Notes: a model not told the origin generated them from the sequence alone. Positions 8,154-17,381 are shown, counted from the first letter of the stretch. The stretch: DNA of 64,000 nucleotides from Nocardioides pelophilus (GCF_014180685.1 NZ_JACEHF010000002.1:52374-116373), one strand, 5' to 3'. Numbers and translations are program-made.

Positions 8154-9611
8154 ATGACGAACCTCCTTCGGCTGGCGCCGAACCGACGCGACCGACTGTC
8201 GTCGGTGCTTCTCGTCCCGCTACCGGCTCGGGTAGACAGAGCCCTGTGTGAGGCCCAGGACCGGTGGCCGGTCCGCGACCTCGCCCCCGTTCCGGCAGGC
8301 TCGGGCCTCAAGTCCGTTCAAGGGACGGCCGGACTCCCGGTTCTCGGCCACACCCTGGACTACATCCGATACGGATCCGACTTCGCGCGCGCCAGACACG
8401 AGCGGCTCGGGCCGGTGACGTGGATGGGCGCCTTTGGCACCAAGGTGGTGGTAGTGGCCGGCCCGGACGCCACACAGGAGGCGCTGACCACCAAGGCGAA
8501 GTCCTTCTCTCAGGACGGATGGACCTTCCTCATCGATGCCTTCTTTCACCGGGGCCTGATGCTGATGAGTTTCGACGAACACAAGATGCATCGACGGATC
8601 ATGCAGGAGGCGTTCACCCGCGATCGGCTCGCTGGATACGTCAACCAGCTCGGACCGACGCTGGAGGCGCGAATCCCGGAGTGGACTGCCGGCAAGTCCA
8701 CGCGCATCTACCCGCTGCTCAAGACCCTGACCCTGGACGTTGCGACAGAGGTCTTCATGGCAGGGCGGGGCGGACGCGAGGACGCCGCTGCGATCAACGA
8801 AGCCTTCGTGGCGACCGTGCGCGCCGCCAGCTCGATCGTCCGGGTCCCGCTGCCTGGCACGCGCTGGAGAGCCGGTGTCCGTGGGCGCGCCTTGCTGGAG
8901 GCCTATTTCGCGCGTCACCTTCCGGCAGCGCGCAACGGTCAGGGCAGCGACCTCTTCGCGGGACTGTGTCATGCGCGGACGCCCGAAGGACAGGCCTTCA
9001 CCGACGAGGACGTCATCAACCACATGATCTTCTTGATGATGGCGGCCCACGACACCTCCACCATCACCACCGCGGCCGCCGCCTACTTTCTCGCCAAGCA
9101 CCCGGCGTGGCAGGAACGGGCCCGGACCGAGTCCGACCGCATCGGTGAACGGACCCCGAACATCGACGACCTGGAGTCGCTGGTGACTCTCGATCTCGTG
9201 ATCAAGGAAACGCTGCGCCTGGCGGCGCCAGTGCCGATAGTCATGCGCAAGACCATCGAGGATGCAGAGATCGCGGGTCACCACATTCCAGCTGACACAC
9301 TGGTGGCCGTCGCTCCGGCGGTCAACCACTTCGATGAATCGTGCTGGACCGACCCTGACGCCTTCGACCCGAGCCGATTCAGCGAGCCGCGGCGCGAGGA
9401 CCAGCATCACCGCTTCGGGTGGATCCCGTTCGGCGGGGGAGTGCACAAGTGTATTGGTCTCCACTTCGGAACACTCGAGGTCAAGGCGATCCTTCACCAC
9501 ATGCTGCGCAACTATCGATGGACGGTCCCCGACGGCTACGAAGTCAGATGGGACAACACATCCCTACCGATTCCGGTAGACGGGCTGCCGATCACACTGG
9601 AGCGACGATGA
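8154..9611 (+). CDS. Cytochrome P450, possibly CYP136-like
   Basis: P450 of 485 residues, unlike the CYP153 next door. It has the longer, membrane-P450-like N-terminus of the CYP51/CYP136/CYP120 side of the superfamily. The I-helix motif is AAHDTST, the ExxR is ETLR, and the heme loop FGGGVHKCIGLHFG has Cys at about 433. The ending LPIPVDGLPI resembles mycobacterial CYP136; this assignment is tentative. The start follows AGAAGG at 8 bases. It opens a run of genes joined by ATGA overlaps (transglutaminase-like, ALDH, SDR), so its product is probably processed by them. Electrons may come from the adjacent reductase and ferredoxin. Substrate unknown. Confidence 0.9.
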   Translation: MTNLLRLAPNRRDRLSSVLLVPLPARVDRALCEAQDRWPVRDLAPVPAGSGLKSVQGTAGLPVLGHTLDYIRYGSDFARARHERLGPVTWMGAFGTKVVVVAGPDATQEALTTKAKSFSQDGWTFLIDAFFHRGLMLMSFDEHKMHRRIMQEAFTRDRLAGYVNQLGPTLEARIPEWTAGKSTRIYPLLKTLTLDVATEVFMAGRGGREDAAAINEAFVATVRAASSIVRVPLPGTRWRAGVRGRALLEAYFARHLPAARNGQGSDLFAGLCHARTPEGQAFTDEDVINHMIFLMMAAHDTSTITTAAAAYFLAKHPAWQERARTESDRIGERTPNIDDLESLVTLDLVIKETLRLAAPVPIVMRKTIEDAEIAGHHIPADTLVAVAPAVNHFDESCWTDPDAFDPSRFSEPRREDQHHRFGWIPFGGGVHKCIGLHFGTLEVKAILHHMLRNYRWTVPDGYEVRWDNTSLPIPVDGLPITLERR

Positions 9612-10333
9612 GTCGCGCACCAGCGACGCTCCTGGCGGCGACCGAGTTTCTCGACACCGAGCACGAGGACGTCCGCGCCTTCACCGAGGCCACCGTGGGG
9701 GACGCGCGCAGCGACAAAGAAAAGGCGAAGCGCCTCTTCACTGCTGTCCGCGACCAAGTCTGGTACGACCCCTACACCGTGTCGACCGACCCCACCCACT
9801 ACCGCGCGAGCTTCGTCCTCCAAGCAGGGCGCGCCTATTGCGTCCCGAAGGCGGTGCTCTTGACCGCGGTGTGCCGTGCAGCCGGAATCCCAGCGCGGTT
9901 GGGGTTCGCCGATGTGCGCAACCATCTGCAGACCGAATCGTTGCGAACCCTCATGGGCGGCACCGACTTGTTCGTCTACCACGGATACAGCAGCCTCCAC
10001 ATCGACGGGAAATGGCTCAAGGCCACCCCGACGTTCAACGTCGAACTGTGCGCTCGTTTCGGTGTCCCGCCTGTGGAGTTCGACGGTGAGCACGACGCGC
10101 TCATGCACGCCTTCACTGGGGACGGGACCCAGCACATGGAGTACGTCCGCGACCGAGGTGTCTTTGACGACCTTCCCCTGACCGCGATCCTGACCGAGCT
10201 CCGGACCACCTATGGATCGATGGTCCAAGCCTCGGCGCACGCGATCGACGACGCCTTCACCGCCGGGCCCGCCAGCCCGGTCAGAGCCGATGGTTCCTCA
10301 GGTCGGTCCACTTCGCCTCAGGAGGATCAATGA
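9608..10333 (+). CDS. Transglutaminase-like domain protein
   Basis: Protein of 241 residues with a papain-like transglutaminase core. The likely nucleophile lies in AYCVPKAVLLTAVCRAAGIPA, written here in parts: AYCVPKA then CRAAGIPAR. The His is in YHGYSSLHIDGKW. The usual catalytic Asp position reads KATPTFN, so the canonical triad is not obvious; actinobacterial relatives with KATPAFN exist, so this may be a family trait. The start overlaps the P450 stop (ATGA), and its own stop overlaps the aldehyde dehydrogenase start. In such a lipid-oxidation operon it may act on a thioester or amide, but this is inference. Confidence 0.82.
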   Translation: MSRAPATLLAATEFLDTEHEDVRAFTEATVGDARSDKEKAKRLFTAVRDQVWYDPYTVSTDPTHYRASFVLQAGRAYCVPKAVLLTAVCRAAGIPARLGFADVRNHLQTESLRTLMGGTDLFVYHGYSSLHIDGKWLKATPTFNVELCARFGVPPVEFDGEHDALMHAFTGDGTQHMEYVRDRGVFDDLPLTAILTELRTTYGSMVQASAHAIDDAFTAGPASPVRADGSSGRSTSPQEDQ

Positions 10334-11859
10334 TCACAACGACTACAGGTGCCGCACTCGAAGTGCGCAACCCGTCCGACGGTCGGCTGGTGGCAACCGT
10401 GTCCGTTGACGACCAAGACGCCGTGAACCGCCGTGCCACGCAGCTCCGCCTGGCCCAAGGTGCATGGGCCGACGCTGGTCCGCGGCATCGTTCCAGGTGG
10501 CTGCGCCTCTGGCGCGACTGGATCCTCGCTCACTCCGATGAGCTCACCGACCTGCTACAGGCCGAGACGGGCAAGGTGCGTCCTGACGCTCTCGTAGAGA
10601 CGACCGCGTCGTGCGAGTTCATCACCTACTACGCCGACCATGCGGAGGAGTTCCTCGCCGACGAAAGGGTCAAGACCGCGGGCGTCCTGAGCCTGCCGAA
10701 GCGACTGTCCCGGACCTACCAGCCCTACCCTCTCGTCGGTCTGATCACCCCGTGGAACTTCCCGATCACCCTATTCCTCATGGACGCAGCCCCCGCACTG
10801 GCTGCTGGTTGCGCGGTACTGGTGAAGTCCTCGGAGGAGACACCGCTGACTTGTGCGCGGGTCATCGACGGCTGGCGTGAGATCGGCGCTCCACCAGTCC
10901 TGGCCCATGTCACAGGAGCCGGCGGCGCTGGTGCCGCAGTGGCGGACGCCGCCGACTTCGTCCAGTTCACAGGCTCGACAGCGACAGGGCGCCAGGTCGC
11001 CCTCCGCTGTGCTGAGCAGTTGAAACCGGTGAGTCTGGAGCTGGGCGGCAAGGATCCGGCGATCGTGCTGGAGGACGCCGACCTCGCTCGAGCGGCCGAG
11101 GGCGTCGCCTGGGGTGGCCTGTTCAACGCAGGGCAGGTCTGCATCTCAGTCGAGCGCGTGTATGTCGTCGCTGCGGTCTACGAGGAGTTCGTGGCCCGCC
11201 TGACAGAGCGCGTGCAGTCCCTGACCCAGGGTGCGGACGCCGGCAACGATGTCGGTGCGTTGGTGACCGCGAGACAGGTTGACATCACGGATCGCCACGT
11301 CAGCGAGGCGGTGGCGGCGGGAGCGAAGGTAGTGGCCGGCGGCAGACGGGGAGCGGCCGGAAACTACTACGCGCCAACGGTCCTCGTCGACGTGGATCAC
11401 ACGATGTCCTGCATGACCGAAGAGACCTTTGGACCCACGATCCCGGTGATGCGCGTCGCCGACGAAGAAGAGGCCATCCGACTGGCCAACGACTCCCCGT
11501 ACGGATTGTCGGCGACAGTGTGGACTCGCAATCACGCTCGCGCCCGCCGCGTCGCACGGCGCCTGGAGGCCGGCGCGGTCAACATCAACGACGTCTTCAG
11601 CAACCTCTTCGCGATGACGTTGCCTCACAGTGGCTGGAAGGCCTCCGGCATGGGCGCCCGGCTCGGAGGACCCGACGGGCTGCACAAGTACTGCCGCGTC
11701 CGAGCGGTCACTGAGCCGCGACTTCCCGTCCTGCCAAAAGAACTTACGTGGTACCCGTACTCCGCCCGGCGCACGGCCATCGCCGCCATGGTCTTGCGCG
11801 CCGCAGCCGGGCGCGGCCTGCGCCAACGCCTCGGCCTGAACAAGGAACAGAGCAAATGA
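10330..11859 (+). CDS. Aldehyde dehydrogenase, succinate-semialdehyde-dehydrogenase type
   Basis: NAD(P)-dependent aldehyde dehydrogenase of 509 residues, cytosolic, oxidising an aldehyde to an acid. The catalytic Glu is in SLELGGKDP and the nucleophile Cys in FNAGQVCIS. The cofactor-binding TPWNFP and the Gly motif FTGSTATG are present. It overlaps the genes on both sides by four bases. In this operon it fits oxidation of an aldehyde made by one of the P450s and an alcohol dehydrogenase (the SDR). The C-terminal 35 residues (WYPYSARRTAIAAMVLRAA) extend beyond the usual fold and may be membrane-associating. Confidence 0.93.
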   Translation: MITTTTGAALEVRNPSDGRLVATVSVDDQDAVNRRATQLRLAQGAWADAGPRHRSRWLRLWRDWILAHSDELTDLLQAETGKVRPDALVETTASCEFITYYADHAEEFLADERVKTAGVLSLPKRLSRTYQPYPLVGLITPWNFPITLFLMDAAPALAAGCAVLVKSSEETPLTCARVIDGWREIGAPPVLAHVTGAGGAGAAVADAADFVQFTGSTATGRQVALRCAEQLKPVSLELGGKDPAIVLEDADLARAAEGVAWGGLFNAGQVCISVERVYVVAAVYEEFVARLTERVQSLTQGADAGNDVGALVTARQVDITDRHVSEAVAAGAKVVAGGRRGAAGNYYAPTVLVDVDHTMSCMTEETFGPTIPVMRVADEEEAIRLANDSPYGLSATVWTRNHARARRVARRLEAGAVNINDVFSNLFAMTLPHSGWKASGMGARLGGPDGLHKYCRVRAVTEPRLPVLPKELTWYPYSARRTAIAAMVLRAAAGRGLRQRLGLNKEQSK

Positions 11860-12690
11860 CGCGCACCACTTCCCTCCCCGCCAAGACGATCGCGATCACC
11901 GGTGGAGCTCGCGGCATCGGCTATCAGACCGCGAAGGAGCTGATCCGACGCGGTCATCGGGTCGCCATCGGCGACATCGATGAGGCCCGTGTCAAGGAGG
12001 CGGCGGATGAGCTCGGTATCTCTGCTGTCACCCGCCTCGACGTCACTGACACCGACTCATTCCGTGCATTTTCTCGACATGGTCGAGGACCAGCTTGGTC
12101 CCCTGGACGTGCTGGTCAACAACGCGGGGATCATACCCACCGGGCACGCTCACGAGGAGGACGACGCCGTGACCCGGCGGCAGGTGGAGATCAACGTCCT
12201 CGGAGTGATCTTCGGAACCAAGCTCGCCCTCCAGCGGATGCTGCCGCGGCGGGCCGGACACATCATCAACACCGCATCGCTGGCCGGGGAGCTCCCCGTA
12301 CCGGGCCTGGCTACCTACTGCGGCACCAAGTTCGCGGTCATCGGATTCACCGAGGCAGCTCGACAGGAGTACCGCAACTCCGGAGTCCAGCTCTCCACCG
12401 TTCGGCCGACATTCACCAACACCGAGCTCGTCGCCGGCACCACCGGAGCCAAGGGGCTGCGCAACGCCGAGCCCGAGGAGATTGCTCGGGCGACAGCCGA
12501 GCTCATCGAACGTCCCCGCCCGTTCGTACGCGTCACCCGCCTCGCCGGAGGCATGGTCGCAGCAATGAAGTTCGTGCCGGGACGGTTGGCCTCCGCGCTG
12601 GGTTCGACCCTCGGCACGGATTCGGTCTTCCTCGACGACGTCGACATGGGCGCGCGCCAGGCCTACCTGGACCGAATCCGGAACAACTGA
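11856..12690 (+). pseudogene. Short-chain dehydrogenase/reductase with a 1-base frameshift
   Basis: The N-terminal 72 codons read as an SDR with the NAD(P) motif TGGARGIGYQT. After ...DSFRAF the frame breaks. The next frame continues with FLDMVEDQLGPLDVLVNNAG, the catalytic Tyr/Lys segment YCGTKFAV, and a normal C-terminus ending at 12690. Removing one T from the TTTT run at 12069-12072 would restore a single reading frame of about 277 residues. Either the gene is broken or the assembly has a homopolymer error. The rest of the gene shows no decay, which favours an error or a very recent mutation. The start overlaps the ALDH stop. If functional it would oxidise or reduce an alcohol/carbonyl in the pathway. 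Confidence 0.85.
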
Positions 12691-12731
12691 CTCCACGCTC
12701 CAGAACCATCCGGCACATGAGAGGACGCAAC

Positions 12732-13799
12732 ATGACCGTCACCGCCTTGGTCGAGGACTACCCCCATCGAATGGGGGGACACTGCGGCTCCGGTGCGATG
12801 CGCGATCTCCTGCACTGGCACGGTCTGGGATGGGACGGCCCGCCCGATGAGGGTCTGGTGTTCGCGCTCGGCGGCGCCCTAGGGCTCTCCTACCTCCGGT
12901 CGAGCGAACTGTTTCCCCCGCTGTACCTGGTGGGACGAGGTGCCGACTTCGAAGTCGATCTACCGACACGACTGGGCGGAGTCGTGCAGGTGCTCACCAC
13001 CGACGATCCCGGGGAGGGCTGGTCGTGGGTGCGTGAGGAACTCGACGCCGGCAGGCCCAGCCTGATCTGGGGCGACATCGCCGAACTTCCCTATCTCCGT
13101 GTCCAGTTGCAGATGAGCCGCCACGACATCGTCGTCATCGGCTATGACGATGAGAGACAACTCGCCTACGTCGTGGACAACGATCGCGCCGAGGCGCAGG
13201 AGGTTCCGCTGGCAGCGTTGGCTCGGGCACGGGCCTCACAGGCGTTCCCGCAACCCACTCGTCACTGCATGTACCGCATCACCTGGCCCCCCTCCTTGCC
13301 CGGCATCGCGGAAGTCGCTGCAAGCGCGTTCTCCCAATCCGCAGGCAACATGCGCAATCCGTCACGCCACAGCATTGCCGGCCCGACCACTGCCGCCGTC
13401 GGTTCCGAGGGCCTGGAGGCGGTTGCTTTGTTCGCTGACGACATCGCGACCTGGGCGGAGCTTCCCGAAGACGAACTCGGGATCATGCTGTTCAGCCTCG
13501 GTGCCTTCATCGAGAAGGCAGGCACCGGCGGCGGACTGTTCCGCCGACTGCTCGCAGACGGTTGCGCTGAGGTCGCACGACTGACCGGCGACCCCGCAAG
13601 CGCTGAGCTTGCGACCGAAGCCGCCCGTTGCGCACAAGGCTGGACAGACGCCGCCCGCGCCGCGGTCAAAAGCGACACCCATCCGCGGTCGCGGATTGAC
13701 GACCTGGTCCGGACGGCCAGCCGGCTACCGGAGTTGGAGTTGCGTCTCGTCGAGTCCCTCGAGCGTGCCGCAATCTCCTTGAACGCGAGAGATCACTGA
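12732..13799 (+). CDS. BtrH N-terminal domain / DUF4872 protein
   Basis: Protein of 355 residues with the layout of BtrH_N plus DUF4872. The N-terminus holds HRMGGHCGSGAMRDLLHW, the segment with a conserved Cys seen in BtrH. BtrH itself moves an acyl group from a carrier protein to an aminoglycoside. The middle contains GDIAELPYL and HDIVVIGYDDE, again family-like, and the C-terminal 170 residues are mostly helical. The ATG at 12732 follows GAGAGGA. It lies 41 bases after the SDR and points the same way. A role in acyl or peptide transfer in the lipid operon is inferred only. Confidence 0.78.
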   Translation: MTVTALVEDYPHRMGGHCGSGAMRDLLHWHGLGWDGPPDEGLVFALGGALGLSYLRSSELFPPLYLVGRGADFEVDLPTRLGGVVQVLTTDDPGEGWSWVREELDAGRPSLIWGDIAELPYLRVQLQMSRHDIVVIGYDDERQLAYVVDNDRAEAQEVPLAALARARASQAFPQPTRHCMYRITWPPSLPGIAEVAASAFSQSAGNMRNPSRHSIAGPTTAAVGSEGLEAVALFADDIATWAELPEDELGIMLFSLGAFIEKAGTGGGLFRRLLADGCAEVARLTGDPASAELATEAARCAQGWTDAARAAVKSDTHPRSRIDDLVRTASRLPELELRLVESLERAAISLNARDH

Positions 13800-13877
13800 T
13801 CATCTCCATTGTCATCCCGAGGTTTGCGTGCTTGCGAAATCGCTCCGTCAAGAAGTGCACATGAATCTAGGAATCGA

Positions 13878-14042
13878 ATGCAGAGAACGATGTTGAACGT
13901 CCTCCCGACGACCACAGCAGCTCTGCGTCACGAGCTGGCGTTGCCCTCGACGGGTGCTGCGCTGCACACCCTGGCTGCCATCGAGCTTGCCGACGGCTCG
14001 CCCCATTCGGAGGTCCTGAGGCAGACAGGGGACCAGGAGTGA
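13878..14042 (+). CDS. Small hypothetical protein, coupled to thioesterase
   Basis: Open frame of 54 residues starting at ATG with AGGAA just upstream. It ends in a stop that overlaps the next gene's GTG. The sequence (MQRTMLNVLPTTTAALRHEL...) has no recognised motif. It may be a real small protein or a leader that couples translation to the thioesterase. Confidence 0.35.
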   Translation: MQRTMLNVLPTTTAALRHELALPSTGAALHTLAAIELADGSPHSEVLRQTGDQE

Positions 14043-14629
14043 CACGGATATCGAAAGCATTGGACCAAGGCGACCACCAGCATGCGCAGGGCGGCACCGA
14101 AGTAGGAGCGCCCCGCGATCGGGAAACGATCTCGCGGTGGGCGTCGCACCTCGCCGGCCAGACTCCGGTGGAGATTGGCCAGACATTGCCCCCGCACTCG
14201 CCCGACTGCGCCGGGTGCGGGCCAGATAACCCCTCCGGCCTGCATTTGCACGCGGTCCGCACGGCGTCGGGCGTCGAAGCTGTGCATCGTTTCGCCGAGG
14301 GCCAGGTAGGCGCCCCTGGTATCGCACACGGAGGAGCGGTCGCTCTCGCTTTCGACGACCTCTTCGGGTTCGCCCTCTACACCGTTGGGTCGCTCGCCGT
14401 CACACGCAGCCTCACCGTCGATTACCGAGCCCCGTTCCGGTTGCATCGGACGTACACGTTCCGTGCCCGTGTGGCGCAACACGAAGGACGTCGGCTGCTA
14501 CTTCATGCGGACGCGTGGGACGACGCCGGTCAGAAGGCCGGATCGGCCGGGGCCACTTTCGTGGTGGTCGGCCCTGAACACTTCACCGCGGTTGACCCAG
14601 AAACACAGCTGGAGGCGGAGTGCCGGTGA
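14039..14629 (+). CDS. PaaI-type hotdog-fold thioesterase
   Basis: Acyl-CoA or acyl-ACP thioesterase of 196 residues. The core has the hotdog signature IAHGGAVALAFDDLFGFAL, with an Asp in the long helix, preceded by CAGCGPDNPSGLHL, typical of THEM4/PaaI-like enzymes. The first 45 residues are variable. GTG at 14039 overlaps the preceding stop, and the stop overlaps the PlsC start. It would release or hydrolyse a fatty acyl thioester, consistent with the oxidative lipid genes upstream. Confidence 0.85.
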   Translation: MTRISKALDQGDHQHAQGGTEVGAPRDRETISRWASHLAGQTPVEIGQTLPPHSPDCAGCGPDNPSGLHLHAVRTASGVEAVHRFAEGQVGAPGIAHGGAVALAFDDLFGFALYTVGSLAVTRSLTVDYRAPFRLHRTYTFRARVAQHEGRRLLLHADAWDDAGQKAGSAGATFVVVGPEHFTAVDPETQLEAECR

Positions 14630-15480
14630 GGATTCATGCAATCCGGCCTGGTTGGGGCGTGGCGTGGTGGGTCGCTTTCATGATCTGCAAGCCGGTGTTG
14701 GTGTTGGTCCGCCGTCGAGACTGGCGTGGGCTCGAACAGATCCCGTCGTGTGGCGGCGCTGTCCTTGCCGCGAACCACGTTTCCCATGTGGATCCCCTGC
14801 TCATCGCCGAGCTGGTGCTCGCGCACGGCAGGACTCCGGCCTTCTTGGCCAAGAGCAGTCTTTTCGGGAAGGGCGTCGTGGGATGGTGGTTCCGCGCTGC
14901 CGGGCATGTCGAGGTGGATCGATCGCATGGTGCGGACGGATTCGGCGCCGCGTTGATGGCACTTCGTGGCGGTGCACTTCTCGTGGTTTACCCCGAGGGA
15001 TCGATCACGAAGGACCCAGGTGGGCGCATGATGCCTCTCAAGACAGGCGCCGTCCGATTGGCGCTCGAGACAGGAGCACCGCTCATTCCGGTAGCACAGC
15101 GGGGCGCCCAAGAGATCCTCCCCGCCTATGGTCGACGGCCGAGACTGTCCAAGCGCACGACGGTCACGATCAGCATCGGTCGTCCGCTGGATCTGACCGA
15201 TCTCACGCAGCGCGGAGCCGTGCCTGACGCGGTCGATGCCGGGACGCGTCGCCTGGCGGACACCCTCGGCCGCATGCTGGAGGAACTGGCCGATGAGCGG
15301 CCTGGCCTCGCGAACACGTCAACGGGGTGTGACAGCACCCGATATCCGGCGCGGAAGACGGCACCGCGCACCGAGAAGCTTCGGCTTCTTAGAGCATTCC
15401 AGTCATCCGGGCCGTTGTGTCGAAGAGCAGAACCTCGGCAGGATGCATCTGGTGTTGGACGACGAACGACCGGTGCTTGA
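14626..15480 (+). CDS. PlsC-like 1-acyl-glycerol-3-phosphate acyltransferase
   Basis: Membrane-associated acyltransferase of 284 residues. The catalytic H-x4-D is in NHVSHVDPLL, and the phosphate-binding PEGSITKDPGG follows. An N-terminal hydrophobic stretch (WWVAFMICKPVLVLV) may anchor it. The GTG at 14626 overlaps the thioesterase stop as GTGA, the pattern used across this operon; GTG 14620 is an alternative. The last ~60 residues are Arg/Ser-rich, do not look like the family, and overlap the end of the VirB4 gene on the other strand by 92 bases. The native C-terminus may have been replaced at the junction with the conjugative element. Confidence 0.82.
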   Translation: MRIHAIRPGWGVAWWVAFMICKPVLVLVRRRDWRGLEQIPSCGGAVLAANHVSHVDPLLIAELVLAHGRTPAFLAKSSLFGKGVVGWWFRAAGHVEVDRSHGADGFGAALMALRGGALLVVYPEGSITKDPGGRMMPLKTGAVRLALETGAPLIPVAQRGAQEILPAYGRRPRLSKRTTVTISIGRPLDLTDLTQRGAVPDAVDAGTRRLADTLGRMLEELADERPGLANTSTGCDSTRYPARKTAPRTEKLRLLRAFQSSGPLCRRAEPRQDASGVGRRTTGA

Positions 15481-16879
15481 TCCGCCACAAGCCCTGGCCC
15501 GTGCCGAGCGTGGGGATGAGGCTCTGTTCGGTGCCGGTGAGCCCGAGTGCGGTGGCGGTGGCGCCGAGCTGGTCGGACTCCTGGCGATAGACGATCCGTG
15601 TCTCGGCGTTCGCCAGAAGCGAGGAGGCCAACGCACGCATTGCCGAACCCTGGTCGCCGACGTTGTCGAGGTCAGTGAGCTTGTGGAAGATCAGCATGTT
15701 CGCGATGCCGTAGTGGCGAGCGAGCCGCCAGTGCGCGTCCATCCGCCGCAGCAGGGCTGGGTGCGACATGAGCCGCCACGCTTCGTCGTACACGACCCAG
15801 CGCTGACCTCCGGCGGGATCCAGGAGCGCTGACTCCATCCACGCCGACGCGCAGGTCATCAGGACCGAGATGAGGGTCGCGTTCTCGGTGACGCGGGAGA
15901 GGTCGAGCGAGATCATCGGGAGCGTTGGGTCGAAAGTGACCGTGGACGGCCCGTCGAAGAGGCCGGCGAGGTCGCCGGCGACGAGCCGACGGAGGGCGTG
16001 CCCGACGAGTCGCCCGTCCTCGGTGAGGCGCCCATCCGGGTCGTCGGTGCGGTCCGGTGCGAGCAGCCGGTCGACGACCATCGGGAGGACGGGGACGTCG
16101 GTGCTCCGCACTGTGCGGTCGATCGCGATGTCGACGGCTGTGTGTTCGAGCGGGCTGAGGCGGCGGTCGAGCACGGTCTCGGCGAGCGCGCCGACGAGGT
16201 CTCGGCGGCGGGAGGCGATCTGGTTGGACCATTGCGCATCGTCGAGGCCAGATGGTCGGTGGCCTTCGTCGAGCGGGTTGAGTCGGTTGGGCATCCCGTG
16301 GCCGAGGGCGATGGCTCGGCCGCCTACGGCCTCGGCGACCGCGGTGTGCTCGCCCTTGGGGTCGCCGGGCACGTACACGCGGCGGCCGAACGGGATGGAT
16401 CGCGTGTAGAGACTCTTGGCGAGGCAGGACTTGCCGGAACCGACGATGCCGGCAAGGACCAGATTTGGTGCGGTGATGAGGCCGCGGGCGTAGAGGATCC
16501 AGGGGTCGTAGACGAACGAGCTGCCGGAGTACAGGTCCTGGCCGACGAATACGCCCTCGCTGCCCAGGCCGCCTTCGGCAAGGAACGGGTACGCGCCCGC
16601 CAGGGTTGCTGACGTGTCCTGATGGCGTGGGACTCGGAATCGTCCGGGCGTGCGGAGAGCGGCCGGGCCCGTTTCGCCGGGGCGGGGTAGCGTCACCGTT
16701 GCCCGCTTCTCAGCCGAGAGCTGCTCAGCCTTGCGCTTCGCCTCGGTACGCCGGGCTTCGCGATCGGTGGACAGGAGCTCTCGCGCAGCCGCCTTGCGGA
16801 GCTTGCGATCGTGCCGCCGTTCGCGGCCTGGTGAGACGAGGACGGCTGAGTGGAGGCGCCCGTCCTGCCACCCGGTCAC
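15389..16879 (-). CDS. VirB4-like conjugation ATPase
   Basis: Type IV secretion ATPase of 496 residues that would power assembly of the mating channel at the inner membrane. The Walker A motif GIVGSGKSC is at residues 144-152 and the Walker B WVVYDEAW near 372. It contains the VirB4/TraC-typical HGIPNRLNPL-like segment (GHGMPNRLNPLD). The start is GTG at 16879, overlapping the upstream stop as GTGA. At about 500 residues it lacks the N-terminal half of classical VirB4; that part is probably supplied by the separate SCO6880-family protein upstream. The stop lies inside the convergent PlsC gene. Confidence 0.88.
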   Translation of the reverse strand: MTGWQDGRLHSAVLVSPGRERRHDRKLRKAAARELLSTDREARRTEAKRKAEQLSAEKRATVTLPRPGETGPAALRTPGRFRVPRHQDTSATLAGAYPFLAEGGLGSEGVFVGQDLYSGSSFVYDPWILYARGLITAPNLVLAGIVGSGKSCLAKSLYTRSIPFGRRVYVPGDPKGEHTAVAEAVGGRAIALGHGMPNRLNPLDEGHRPSGLDDAQWSNQIASRRRDLVGALAETVLDRRLSPLEHTAVDIAIDRTVRSTDVPVLPMVVDRLLAPDRTDDPDGRLTEDGRLVGHALRRLVAGDLAGLFDGPSTVTFDPTLPMISLDLSRVTENATLISVLMTCASAWMESALLDPAGGQRWVVYDEAWRLMSHPALLRRMDAHWRLARHYGIANMLIFHKLTDLDNVGDQGSAMRALASSLLANAETRIVYRQESDQLGATATALGLTGTEQSLIPTLGTGQGLWRIKHRSFVVQHQMHPAEVLLFDTTARMTGML

Positions 16880-17283
16880 AGCGACATCCCTGGCTGGTGC
16901 GGCGAGCGCTGAACCGGTGCGAATGACGGGTAGTCGTGGATGTCGTAGGCGATCGTCGCCTCGATCTCGTGCGCCCGGTCCACGCATTCAGCAACCTGGT
17001 GGATCATCTCGGCGGCGCGGTGAAGCTCCCAGGACTCCCTGTACGACGCTGCGCGCCCGGCGTTGGCATCGCCGTTCATCCATGCCTGCTTGCGAGTCGG
17101 CCCATCGTGGAACTGGCCGAGCTGGTGCAGCGACTGACTCAGCGACGCGAGCGCGGAGCTGATGGACCCGAGTACGGCATAGAGCGAGGTCGGATCCTCG
17201 ATCGAGCGCGTCGCGTGGGCGAGGCCGCGGACTGCTTCCCGGAGTTCGTCAGCGTCGGCGACCGGGTCGTTGAAGGTAGGCAT
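16876..17283 (-). CDS. Conserved hypothetical protein of actinobacterial T4SS operon
   Basis: Helical protein of 135 residues with no known motif (MPTFNDPVADADELREAV...). It is translationally coupled to the VirB4 gene by a GTGA overlap, so it probably serves the same conjugation machine. It lacks a signal peptide and membrane segments, suggesting a cytosolic accessory role. Confidence 0.7.
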   Translation of the reverse strand: MPTFNDPVADADELREAVRGLAHATRSIEDPTSLYAVLGSISSALASLSQSLHQLGQFHDGPTRKQAWMNGDANAGRAASYRESWELHRAAEMIHQVAECVDRAHEIEATIAYDIHDYPSFAPVQRSPHQPGMSL

Positions 17284-17381
17284 CGGTGGCTCCTCGGTCG
17301 ATGGTCTTTCATCGATGAGGTGCGCGTGGTGGTCCGCCGTGTCGTCGTGGCGGCGGTCGCTGCCCGACCTACCCTGTGGCC

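Noticed and set aside
11748..13799. One 683-residue open frame spanning the SDR and BtrH-like genes as a fusion
   Set aside because: The middle part is nonsense Arg-rich sequence in the wrong frame of the SDR. The real picture is an SDR with a frameshift followed by a separate BtrH-like gene.
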